This document shows positions 32,134 to 44,900 of a stretch of 64,000 bases of DNA, piece by piece. The notes below the pieces were generated by a model, which saw only the letters and a program-made list of their open reading frames with translations, was not told where the DNA came from and did no database searches. This DNA comes from Antedon mediterranea (taxonomy: Eukaryota; Echinodermata; Crinoidea; Comatulida; Antedonidae), in assembly GCF_964355755.1 (NCBI RefSeq), contig NC_092677.1:26940101-27004100 (forward strand), in the 5' to 3' direction. How positions within the stretch are numbered: the first letter of the stretch is position 1; each line of letters opens with the position of its first letter. The position numbers were made by a program, and so were the translations under genes.

Positions 32134-33055
32134 AATTTAACGATTATTTCATGAAGTATAGCCTATGAATATTAATCACGTCTTGTCAGGATATCAGTTT
32201 GTTATTAAAGTTATCTGTAATTCTGATAGTATTACGGGCGGTGTTCGTCCAAAGTCCAATAGCATTATGATGAAATGTATATTATTCTTAAGTAATCAAT
32301 CAAACAAAAAGAATGAATTAATTTATTTCGTTATGATTATAAATTATAAAAATAAAAAAAATTATTTCGTATTGCTAAACGATTATAAATGAATACATTT
32401 ATCAGTTGTACACACTAGATTATTCAGGCGATATTCAGAAAACATTTGTTTGTTAAGGCGATGATTTTTTAAAACGCTATCGGACCATATAAATTACAAT
32501 AAAACACTGTATTATATATATAAAACGGGACATAAGAACCATTTGAATAAAAGAAAAATTTAAAAATATAAAACAAAATACTATAAATGTTTAATAAATA
32601 TGTAAAAACAATTAACTTACCTTGTAATTTAGACGCAGCTTACACTATGCAACACCTGGTAGACTGAGTACATAATGACAGTAGAGATACTTATCGTTTG
32701 ACAGATATTGCATTGGGGTCGCTGTCTTTTGTAGGCAGTCTCAAAGTCTAATTGTTGGTATCACTGGGGCCCGTTTGCCAAAACAATTTAGAATATTTTA
32801 TAATAAAAATAGGCTACAATAAATAAATTAATAAATATTATATTTGAAATAATAATTATTATTTATAAAATATGTTTATTATTTTTTAAAGTTTTTTTAA
32901 TTAGTGATAATAATGTGTCCCTTAATAGAGGTGTCCCCTGAATAGGGGTTGGCTGTAGACAAACATTATTTTACACCTAATTTGTTTCAAAGAAAAATGT
33001 TAGTATGGATGTCTTCTGAATATTCTAGTCCCAAATGAGGAGGTGTTCTACTGTA
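32134..33055. other. Spacer with a likely 5' untranslated exon of gene A
   Basis: AT-rich spacer between the two Helentron-like copies. On the minus strand a donor of consensus quality (ACAAG then GTAAGT) has its exon end at 32621, preceded by non-AT-rich sequence up to about 32790. It is the best candidate for the noncoding first exon of gene A, since the first coding exon carries an acceptor just before its ATG. No coding frame is supported; the 75-codon frame at 32165-32392 looks random. Confidence 0.45.
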
Positions 33056-33102
33056 CAATCCTCCTCCCTCTGGTAGGCATTACATAGAAGGAAAACAAGA
33101 TT

Positions 33103-34317
33103 AACTAGATTTGAACTCGTCACTACGGACGAGTTAGGTTATCCGCAGCGCAAAAGCCACGTGCACGTCATACGTTAGAATATTGCGTGCAGAAAAACGA
33201 TTATGCCACTGAAAAAAAATGTTAGTGCGCCCTCTATTTTGTGTCACGTCTGAGTATATACGGTATACACTATATACTGTATACGTACTACATACAGTGC
33301 AGAATAGTTGAAAATAAGTGACCAAAGTTATTGACGCTTTTGCAAATGATGACGTCATAACAATTTTAAAAATGGTGAATCAATCGAAAGATAATTGATT
33401 GACCTAGACAATATATAAAAATGGGGGAAAATGGAATACGGATAATTGGAGATGCGCTCTATTAAATGTGATGAGCTATATACGAAAGAGACAAAAATCC
33501 TATATTTGATATTCGTGTGGCCATACGATGACGTCACAATGTCCGGTTAGCCAAATCGATGCATGATTCGATATCTCCAACTCATCTACATTCAGAATAT
33601 GTAATTTAAAAAAAGTTCACCACGTAGTTTAGAATCTATGACGTTTTAAAAAAAGGCATAATTTTGACAAATTTTTGAACTTTTTCATCAAAAATGCGCG
33701 TAAATTGTTTAATTCTACGTGCTCGTATGACGTGATTTTAAGTTGAAATTGTTTGAAAGTTGGTTAATTTACTAAAAAAGACAGGAAAAACAAAAATCAA
33801 GCAAAAAAATGATGTTTTTGCGCTACGTGCGCACGCGCGCGTAAAAAAATTGCGCACGCGTGGGAATTTTTGAAATGCTCAAAATGACATGAAACGCGTA
33901 GAAAGTTGATTAGAAATTGATTTTTCGCATTTTGAAATTTTAAACGCGCGTGCGCGCGTAACTTTTTGTGAAACATGCAATTTTTAATCCATAGAAAGTT
34001 TGCGCATTTTATGACTTAAATTTTCACCAAGTTTCAATACAAAAAAACTTTTAGTTTTTATTCTATGATCAATCATTGAAATTCATAAAATTGCGCGTAA
34101 CTTACGCTGCGCAACTCGGATGCGACTGAAAACCTTATTACGACATCTTCAGATAGAGGTCAATCTTCTGATAAAGTTATACAATGTTATGTTAAGAAGA
34201 TTTAGAGATACACTAGCAACAAAATTCGTGGAAAGAAAGAAGAAAATAGAAAAAAAAGAAAAAAAAAAAAAAAGATCCTGACAATAACAAGGGGTTATCC
34301 GCCAAGTGCGGATAACC
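33103..34317 (-). mobile_element. Helentron-like non-autonomous element, copy 2, with a paralogous empty site beside it
   Basis: Same structure as copy 1: hairpin GGTTATCCGC-x5-GCGGATAACC at 34293-34317, inverted partner at 33137-33146, second hairpin at 33114-33135, CTAG at 33105-33108. The 47 bp before the element (33056-33102) and the 14 bp after it (34318-34331) recur directly joined at 34332-34392. This gives a 61-bp uninterrupted version of the target. Comparison of filled and empty sites (GATT/AATAAAG) sets the ends to within 2 bp and shows no target duplication longer than TT. Confidence 0.7.
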
Positions 34318-34537
34318 AATAAAGACATAAGCAATCCTCCTCCCTCTGGTAGGCATTACATAGAAGGAAAACAAGATTAATAAAGACATAAGAAGTCAGT
34401 TTCATTTTCAGTTGCATATTGTTCATTTATATTCAATTTGTTCTCATCATTATTTATCTATGGTTTACAACATTCAGTCAATTCATTATATTATGTAATT
34501 CACAGCAAATATACACAACTCGTGACAATAATATATG

Positions 34538-34893
34538 ATATGGGATAGTATGACCTGGGATAATACGACCTGGGATAGTATGACCTGGGATAGTATGACC
34601 TGGGACAATATGACCTGGGATAGTATGACCTAGGATAATATGACCTGGGATAGTATAACCTGGGATAGTATAACCTGGGATAATATGACCTGGGACAATA
34701 TGACCTGGGACAATATGACCTGGAATAGTATGACCTGGGACAATATGACTTGGGACAATATGACTTGGGACAATATGACCTGGGACAATATGACCTGGGA
34801 TAGTATGACCTGGGATAATATGACCTGGGACAATATGACTTGGGACAATATGACCTTTGATAATATGACCTGGGACAATATGACCTGGGACGA
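34538..34893. repeat. 15-bp minisatellite
   Basis: About 24 units of ATATGACCTGGGATA with T/C and A/G variants. Because the unit is divisible by three, several frames stay open on both strands (MTWDN, ILSQV and RSYCP repeats). They are by-products of the repeat and not genes. It lies about 1.1 kb downstream of the gene B stop. Confidence 0.95.
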
Positions 34894-34920
34894 TAACGTT
34901 CAATCATTAGCTGCATGAAA

Positions 34921-35974
34921 ACATGCGTCTGAAAGTTGTCATTATGATCAGTATTTAAACGTGTTTGTTAAAAAAAGTTTGCTTTCTTCATGATTTCATT
35001 CACAATATCTGTATTACAAAAACATGACAATTGCAAAAACAAAACCTAATGTACTGCCTCAGCCCCCATGGTGTATAATGCCAATCCGCATATCACTTGA
35101 TTTTATTGTTCATTTCAGTTCATTTCTATTTCAAAGAATATTTAAAATACCTTATAACATTTTACCTTTACTTAAAATTGTATAATAGATTTAAAAATTA
35201 CAGTACTTAAATATTTTAAGTACTTTAGTTTTAGCAGATTGTCTAAGTTACTTTAAGGTGATGTCTGTTAAAAAACCAAAAATAAAAATTTCTAGTTATT
35301 TCAGTCATAATTAAAATTTCATACAAAAGTTTGGGTTAAAAAAATATAAAAATTAAAACACTTGTATACCATTCTGGTATTTAATATAATTATTTTTAAT
35401 TTGAGATTTCTGTATTGAAATGTTTAATATATTTAATTATCACAGTTTGCTTAACTTATAGCAAAAAAAATCATTTCATGAGAACAAACAAGCCACAACA
35501 AAACCACAAAAAAAAAATGCATAATTAAAAAAAATTTACATTAAAATATTTTGTACAATTTCAAACTTAAAAAAGACTGTGCATATTTGTGTTTATGTAT
35601 TTTGAATCTATAAGTGACTTTTGACTTTAAGCTTATTGACTAACGATTCTTTAAAATACTATTTTTGAAATAGTGACATTAAAATATTTACTCATTATAT
35701 AACAATTAAAACACCAAATACTTTTAACCTAAAGGCTACTCTAAAATGCGTCGCTTCCAGCCAATCAAAACAACACGTCCTCGTCATGACCTCTGACATG
35801 GTACTCTCCGTTAACATAGAAAATTGATTCATAAAATCTGTTGACAGCCTTATACACCTGTAAGCAACGCGGAAATGAGTGGCATTTAGCCAGTCCAGAG
35901 CGCAAGAGCTCAACGAATCATGCAAATTACCAAATGCTAGCGGCAGAATAAAAACGGATGTGAGGTACGTCATG
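34921..35974. other. 3' region of gene B
   Basis: Very AT-rich sequence that should contain the gene B 3' UTR (minus strand). A possible minus-strand AATAAA lies near 35101-35106. Two 39-bp segments (35857-35895 and 35728-35766) encode similar peptides DWLNATHFRVAYR and DWLEATHFRVAFR in one minus-strand frame; they are discussed as a finding. No other feature was recognised. Confidence 0.4.
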
Positions 35975-38900
35975 TTACATTTTGCCATCTTCGCCAATTT
36001 CTGGGACTTCATATGCAGACGGTGCGACTTCAAATAAGAGTTGAAAAAAGTGAGTAACTTTTCCTGCAATTAGAAAAGCAAGTAAGAATTAAAAGAGAAC
36101 TGTTTAGTAACAATGCATTCAATGTATTTATATGATCTAGCTACTAAACCATCACAAAATCTTCCTCCAAAGAAATTGCCTTAAGCTCTGTTTACACTAT
36201 TAAACTAATTTGACAAAAAAAGTGTGATGTGCCCAAATATAATAGTGATATGATGTCCATATATGGGCACATCACATGTTTTTGTCACATAGTTTTAACT
36301 GTAATAATTAATAAATCAACCAGTTGATGGTACTAAACTCAGAACCATCCAAAAGTTAACATTTTCTTTTTCTATACTCACCCATAAACTTTGGATGGTA
36401 ACGAAAATGCACAAAGGGAAAATAAAATATAAGTCCTGCGATGATGAACAGAAAAGCGTAAAGGTACGCCATCGCTGGCTCATCGATGATTGGAGCAATG
36501 ATCAAGTATACGGAACATATCAAGATGACGATAGGGATAAACAGCGGAACCTGCAAGCAAAGCAACCCAAGTGAAGTTACATACTGCTGTACAATAATGT
36601 TATTACAATGCTTTTCTATAAATGGCACTTGTCCAAGTATAACGCTCTGTCTTCACTATAAAACTAGAGTGACTAAAAAAGTGTGATGTGCCTAAATATG
36701 GTAGTGATATACCCAAATATGGTATTGATATGACATCGTCATGTCCATGGGCACATCACTTTTTTTTTGGTCACATAAAGTTTGATAGTGTAGACAGAGC
36801 TTACAGTGTTTTAAAGGTAAAGTATTTATTCTGGTCCTCAAGCTAGAAACTGAGTAAATTCAAATTTAAGCCCTCCTGGGACTCACGGCAACCAGCAGTG
36901 CAGCACCTACCAGATCAGCACACAGGGAGACAATCCCCTTCTCTTAATACTTTCTACAATACTTAATTACACTATTTACCTGTGGCGTAGTATACAGAAA
37001 ATAATGCAAGCTTTATAAGGCACTTCAACTTACTTTGATAGGACGATAAATGTCAGGTTCTCTATATCGTAGAACTAGCAGAGCAGACACGGTTCCTCCG
37101 TAGAATAACCAAGCTGAGAAACTGAAGTAGTTGACAAGCGACTCAAAGTCCCCTGGAATCAACATGATGATGGCTACCAAAGACTGTTGGCAGCAACAAT
37201 TGAGAAAGCAGTTTAAAATCACATTATAAATGATCCGTATTATTAATATTATTAATATATAAAATATCAGGAACAAAATAAAAATTCTAAACCGCCCGGT
37301 GATGTACTGAATTTATTCAATTAATTTGAAATGATAAAGATGAGTAAATCCGTGAGAATGCGAAAAAGTCGCCCCAACCAAGATTCGAAACCCGGAACCT
37401 TCTGCTTGATGTGCATATGTTATAACCATGAGACCACTGGGGCTTTCATGGTATTGTTCAAACTTGATTGGATAGCGACTCTTTTAACATTCTCAGCGTG
37501 GTACAGTGGAACAGCATTAGCACGTTCATTGTACGCACGCGCACCAGAGATCAAATTGACATGCCCTTATCTTTTCAGTATTATTACTATTAATATATAT
37601 TTTGTATGCCTATACTGATACAATTGCGCTCTAATCTTACCGTAAATACGAGAGCAGGGAAAGGTGTGTATCGTTTGACATGTACCATGGAGATGACCTC
37701 AACCATGTGACCTTCACGTGCTGCTACGTATGCCAATCTATAGCAACCAATTAGAAACATTGTTAATATTGAACATAAAGGGTCTCTCACCCAGGATCTC
37801 ATTTTGTAAAAACATCTTAGGTGAGTTTTTGATTTTCAGGAGAAATATTTTTACAATGCCAGTAAAGAGATAAAAGAAGAACAAATGTGAATGTAAAAGG
37901 TGAAGATTGTGAACAAATTAAAAATTAGTAATAAATTTGTCAGAATAAATATGTGAAATATACTGTATATAAAGAAAACGAAATATATACATATATAGTT
38001 ATCATATAATTATTACATCAAGTTAAAAAAAAACACAACATAAGAGCAAAAAAAGTGAAAATGTGTTACTTGTATTAACAAACAGCACAGTGATGTGATA
38101 ATGTTAGTTTTGTTTGAATCAAGGAAAAAAAAAAGTTCTACACAAAAGAAGTATGAATGTCTCCCTCTTGTGACCAGTTAGTGCAACAAACTTTTTTAAG
38201 GTCTGTCTACACTATCAAACTATTTTGACAAAACAAATGATGTGCCCAAATATAGTAGTGTTATGCTTAAATATGGTAGTGATATAGTAGATAGTGTAGA
38301 CAAGGCTTTATACATGTTTTAAATGACTTCGTTTCTACAGTAAATTTTAAACTACTATTAATATAAATTTTAAAGAATATTGTTAGCTTGCTTCTGTCAA
38401 AAGAAAGAAAGAGTAAAGATAATAATTATAATAATTAATAAATAAATGTTGAAACTAGAATATTCAGAAATCTAAAAATAGATCATGACAAAAGCTATAG
38501 AATACACAAAAAGTATGTTAAAATTTACAACTATATCTATCACAGGTCAAGGGTCAACCACAAATGACGGAATGCAGTTTTTGTTTACCTTCCTGATGTG
38601 AACAACGAACCATTTGTTGCACCAAAAGTGGAACAACAAACAAAAAATGGGATGATCCAAGCCATAGGGCCCAGCGTGCGGTCCGCAAACGTCTGTGGGT
38701 GATATGATGTATGTAAACGTATAAATGGTAGCGTTATTTTCATTCACATATAGCAGTATAACAAACTATTATGAAACATGCAAATAAGGTTCATTTGTCC
38801 TCATGCTAATGTCACACCAATTTTGGTTCTAATACTCACCAGCTAACATACATGTAATTGTGCATTTCACTGAAATTTTTTCCACAAAAAGTAAGATTTA

Positions 38901-41900
38901 TGAAATTTAAAATAATTTAAAATTGAATGGCGCCACCAACTGTGTTGCTTGGTTTGGTAAACTTTCTGAAATTTCCCCAAAATTCTACAAATTTGAATGT
39001 TTTTTTAAAGTTGGCAGGTCAGGTATTATATATACCAATTTTGGTGAGACATTAGTGAATAAAGTTGCCTAAATTAGTTCAGCTCTCAGCGAACACAAAA
39101 ATGAAAGAGCTGTTGCATTTTCCTTGTAACTAAAAATGCTAACTTAAAATTGCTAAATGTTATGGTACAGTACAAACATAAATCGCAATAAGTTTAAATG
39201 GAAAAAAAAAGCTGAAAAAAATAATAAAAATAACTGAAAACAAAATATACAAAATGTAAATGTCATTACTGCAGCTACTGAGGTACTGAAAGGATGGTTT
39301 CCACAATCCTGAAATATGCGTATGTAAACGTAAAACTGAATATCAATGATTTCAAAATAATGATAATTATATGTTCAAAGCACTAAATGTTTTATTATAT
39401 TAATGTATTTCTGTTGCTATGGTAAACAGCATGGTTGCTAAGAGACACAAGTAAACTATAAACGTGATGCGATATATTCTCATTGATGTATTGGTAATAT
39501 AGATCTTTTTCAGAAATGAATTGAACCCAGTTGGTATGTACTGTAGGATGGGGGACTTACTGATGTGCCACACTCCAACTGAATGTGCAAACACAAACCG
39601 TGCATTAAGCAGTGAACTATGTATGCTATGAAGATAAAATAGCATGTATGTTAGTATGAAAGGCAAGGTGAAGAAAATAATGAAAGAACAAAAGAAATGC
39701 TTTTAAGCAAAATGACAAAGCCTACACTTTCTACTGGATGGTGGTAAGTTATTTAAATTATTATAATCACTTCATAGAATGAGGTCGTTTATTCACCTCA
39801 ATACAGATGGGAATTGGACCTATCCCCTATGACCTATACCTCCCTATCAAACTAGTTTGACACAAAAAATGTGATGTGCCCAAATATGGTAGTGATATGA
39901 CATCATCATGTTTATATAATGGTCACATCACATTTTGTTGTCACATAAAGTTTGAGAGTGTAGACTTCATTAGGCCTGGATTCAGAAGAAGTAAACTTCA
40001 AAGCAAGGAGCAACAAAGTGATTTGATCAATCACAAGCGATAGATTATTTGAAGCATTATGGTTGACACTAAAATTATTAGGATTTTAAAACAGTCGAAG
40101 ATGTCAACCAATTACAGTGGGACTTAAGGTCAATGTTCATGAGAAAAACCAATGTCCCAACCTGCGTAAACGCAATTATTTATGACTTACTTTATCTATC
40201 ATGGGACAGATGATCTTTTATTTATTTATTACCATATTTAATGAGGGTGGCCTATACAGTTCCAGTGAAGGAATTAATAATTAAAGGCCCTTGATAAAAC
40301 ATACAAACATATAAAATATTAAAACCACCAAAGATTGTGTAGGCATTGTCTTTTGTTAATATGCAGTGAATTATTATACCTTCCAGATGTAAATAGAGAA
40401 CCATTACAGGCACCAAAGGTAGAACAGCATACAAATATTGGCATTATCCAGGCCATTGGCCCTAGCGTACGTTGACTGAACGTCTACAAATAGCGCATAG
40501 ATAATAATAAAGCAGTGAAGATGTATTGTCTTTATGTTGATAAGTTGTTGTTAAGTCATAATAAAGTTTGGCCAACTTGTTTATGGCTATTGAGGATTGA
40601 AAAGAGTGGCAAGTCCCAAGACAGTTGGCCATTTTGTAGAAGTGGTCAAGTCCATCCTTAAGACAGTTGACCATTCTGTAGAATGGTCAAGTACCAGCAT
40701 TAAGACAGTTGGCCATTTTGTAGAAAGTGGTCAAGCCCTAAGCCATCCTGTAGTAAGCAGACACATTGGTCAAGTCCCATCCTTTGTGAATTAAAAATAA
40801 CAATTGTTTATAAATTATCGGCTCTTATTAGGATCAAAGAAATCAAATGAAACAATTAAATCTTATTCTTAATTTATATTTATAATATTTTTGAATGATT
40901 AATAGATAATTTTAAAATAAAGACAATACATCTTTTAAATTAGAAAAGAACATGAAGTGTATACTACAAGCAGCATTCTAATAAAATTGTTAAAAACCTG
41001 ACAATCTATCATTTAAAGAAATCTATTTATAGAAAACTTGGTAACATTGATTTCACAGCTGCTGGATAAACCGGACACTACATAATTATCCAAATTTCTA
41101 TTCATAACATTTTTTTAACATCTTCAACAAACTCGTATGCATTCTTCATATGTTGGAAAATCATTTTTTTATGTACAGAATTTCAACATCTATTTTTGTA
41201 GAAACAAGGCCGACTTCACACTTTTACAGGAAATCAAGTAAGGCGGTAAGTCCACAACGACCTTCACAACTAAGTTTTTGACATTAAAAGTTTTTAATGA
41301 TAAAGCATAAATCTATGTACGTGCTATTTAAAATTAAATTCAATACCATGATAATTACTTCACATACATGCAATATAACTTTATATGTATAAGGAAAACA
41401 TGCAGTATTTAAGTATGTAAATAGGACATTAAGTATATCAGATTTGTCCTGTATGTGCTATATGTTCTCTATGGGTTTTTTATAGTCACAATTTGGATAA
41501 GATTTTACTAAAATGCTTATAGTCTGTCTGAGTTGTGGTGCGCTTAAATCCTTTATCTTTTATATCGAATTGAGTATCATTACAATTTTTTCTATCATGG
41601 TTGTACTCTAATTACTGTATTTGGATTGTAAAGGCTTTGCTAAACGGGCATGGAAAAAGAGACGGGAAAGCAACCATTGAAATGATGAAAACTTATACGC
41701 ACGTCGCTAATCATATACTGTAATCGTAAATGTCTATCGTATACTTCGCCAAAAAAAAAAAAAAAAAAAATATGGACACCACGATTATGTATATTTAAAA
41801 TGTAAAGTACAGTACAAGTGTTTATGTGTAGAAAATCAGTCATGCATATAAAAAAAACAATTGACAGGTAATTGATACAATTGAAGAAGGATGAAAGGAA

Positions 41901-44900
41901 ATCAATTTAAATTAATACACCACAAAATAAGTCAAATTATTATTTTAAATGGTAAGATAAGCTGGTGCTTTACTAAAATGTTATTACCTCTGCCAGAATG
42001 GTGACGGTTATGTGGTTGATTGCATGTTTTTGTTTCTATATTTGAATAGCAGGATTACTCAAAAAGTAATTGCCCAATTCTCATAAGATTATTTCATAGC
42101 TGTATGGCAACACATCATTTTCATATGCATAGACAGAGGTTTGCACTCTCTGAGTGCCCTTCTAGTTTATACTTGGCTAGTGCTGGCCCATTAGACCAGT
42201 ACCTCGAGAGATGGCCTAATTAACTTAATTAATTTGACAAAAAAGTGTGATGCGCCCAAATATGGTAGTGATATAACCAAATATGGTAGTGCCATGTCCA
42301 TATATGGGCACATCACAATTTGTTGTCACATAAAGTTTGATAGTGTAGCTTAACAGTGACCTGAAAGACTGCTATTGGCAGACACCCAGCAGTCATCCAT
42401 TCATAGAGAAAGTCTACATAAGGTCCACAAGACCAACTGATTTGGTATAGTGACTTTCAACATGTTTTTCTATTGGGTAATTTTTTATATTAACAAGCTG
42501 TCATTGGTAACCTAAAAACGGTGTATATAAATGCAGTCATGCATTTACAAAAACATGTCCTATATGTAATTATTCCAATCGGAACCAAGACTAATAGGAA
42601 ATTAAAGAAAATGAATAAAGTAAAAATAACGGTCAATAAATTGCAAAAACATTAATAAATAATTCAAACCATATTTGGACTTCTACTTTGACAAATCACA
42701 TATGATTGAATTTAGTGATGTGTTTAAATTTAATTTATTTTAAAAAAAAGATTTGAATTATATTATGATGATACGACGATATTGCTACTATAGGGTTAAA
42801 AGATAAGTGTTATTGGATCTTTAAAAATTCATTTGTGATAAATATTAATACTATACGTATAAAATTAATAAAATATGAAATTAATGATCAGTAAATGTAA
42901 TAAAAATATTATTTAAATTAATTATTAGTCATATAACTAACAATAAAGACTTTCACAAAAATTATAAAAAAATAGAATATTAAATATATTAAACAAAATA
43001 CTATAAATAATATAGTATTAATAAAAATATTACGTACCACAGCGACTGCTCCAGAGGCCAAGAGCTCATCAGGTGACATCACTGTGAAGTACGATATATT
43101 GACCAATAGGTATAGAATGGTCACTAACGGTATACCAATCATGATGGCCCGAGGAAGATTTCTAAAAAAAAAGAGGAGTTTCATAGGAAAACCAAAACAT
43201 GAATCAATGTTAAACAATAACATCTCACAGGTATATATTCCTTAGAATATTGATCGTGGGTTCGAAGCCAATGCTTGTCGCATTGCTTGCATCCGTAGGC
43301 CAGTGTACAAATGGGTACCTTGTAATTTTGCGCTGATTACTAGCTGCATTATGGGAGTATGTTTTCATACTGGTTTGACAAAAAAATGAACGTGGTATTA
43401 AATGTACAGCGCTTGGAAGTTCACAGCTTAGGCGCTTTATAAATCCAGGATATTATTATTAGGGTATTGCTATGCACTAATAGCAGTGCAATGCTATCGT
43501 GCATGAAATTAGTAAACTTACGTATGAGGTTTAATAAGCTCTTCAGTGATGTAGTTCAGTTGATTCCTATACAAAATTACAACAAAATTGTTAAATTATT
43601 TATTATTACTTAATAACTTTAAAACACACAGGATTTTGAATAGGGCATAAGCACACTTGATCAATCATATTTAGAGAAGTTTAAGGAGAAAGGGATGGGG
43701 AAGAAGATAGCCATACAATATCACATTGAGTGAGGTTTAGGGGGAGTGGGGAAGATTGTAATACAATACATTATACCAAACGTCAACATTTAGGTGTTTG
43801 ACCTAAATAAGTGAACAACTGAATTTGTTAAGGACCAACTTCTTCTAATACAATTAGCAATTTGAATATGGAGTAGATATGGCTTTAGCAAGGGTAAACA
43901 TCTAGTTTGTTCATATCCAAGTGAACTGTTTGAATTTGTTAGATTAGGAGATACTATTTACTTAGTTTACTATTATCAGTCTTAATCAATTTATGATTTA
44001 CCAGCCATCATATGCCCAAAGTCCTTGATAAAACGCCACACCGTAGGCAAACAGATCTGTTGCAGAGCCATCGAATGACACTGACAATTTTAAGTACTGT
44101 GTATTTCCTGAAATAAAAAAAAAATTAATTGTAATACTGTAATTTATTTATTTAAAAACAGGATAAAACCATATGAGATATAGATGTAGCACCTGTTTTA
44201 CATATGGTCCTGTTTTTAGCAAATAAAATGTGAAAAACATGCATAAAAACTGTTTAAAACTTGCTAAAAATAGTAACAATAGACAAAAAAATATAATTTA
44301 TTAAATAACAATGATAAGTATACTGAAGTGTATTGAACTTGATGATCTGCTAGTTAACTTAGTGATTTGCTAGTTAACTTAGTGATCTGCTAGTTAACTT
44401 TGTGATCTGCTAGTTAACTTAGTGATCTGCTAGTTAACTTGATGATCTGCTAGTTAACTTAGTGATTTGCTAGTTAACTTAGTGATCTGCTAGTTAACTT
44501 TGTGATCTGCTAGTTAACTTAGTGATCTGCTAGTTAACTTAGTGATCTGCTAGTTAACTTAGTGATCTGCTAGTTAACTTTGTGATCTGCTAGTTAACTT
44601 AGTGATCTGCTAGTTAACTTAGTGATCTGCTAGTTAACTTAGTGATCTGCTAGTTAACTTAGTGATCTACTAGTTAACTTAGTGATCTGCTAGTTAATAA
44701 AATAAGGTTAGTTACAAAATAAGTTACCAAAGGCTACAATCAGTATTCCTAGGTTTTGCAAAAGTTTATCAATTATTTAATCATTTTCAATTATATCCGT
44801 ATTCCGTTTAAAAAACAAAATTGTTCTACCCTTTTCTTTACCCTGGACATATGCCATACATTTCAAATTAAATTCTATAATCGGTATTGTATTCACAATC

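Noticed and set aside
34478-34918. Frames coding for regular repeats such as MTWDN or SHIVPGH
   Set aside because: They follow from the 15-bp minisatellite, divisible by three, and appear in several frames at once. No splice sites or domain support a protein.
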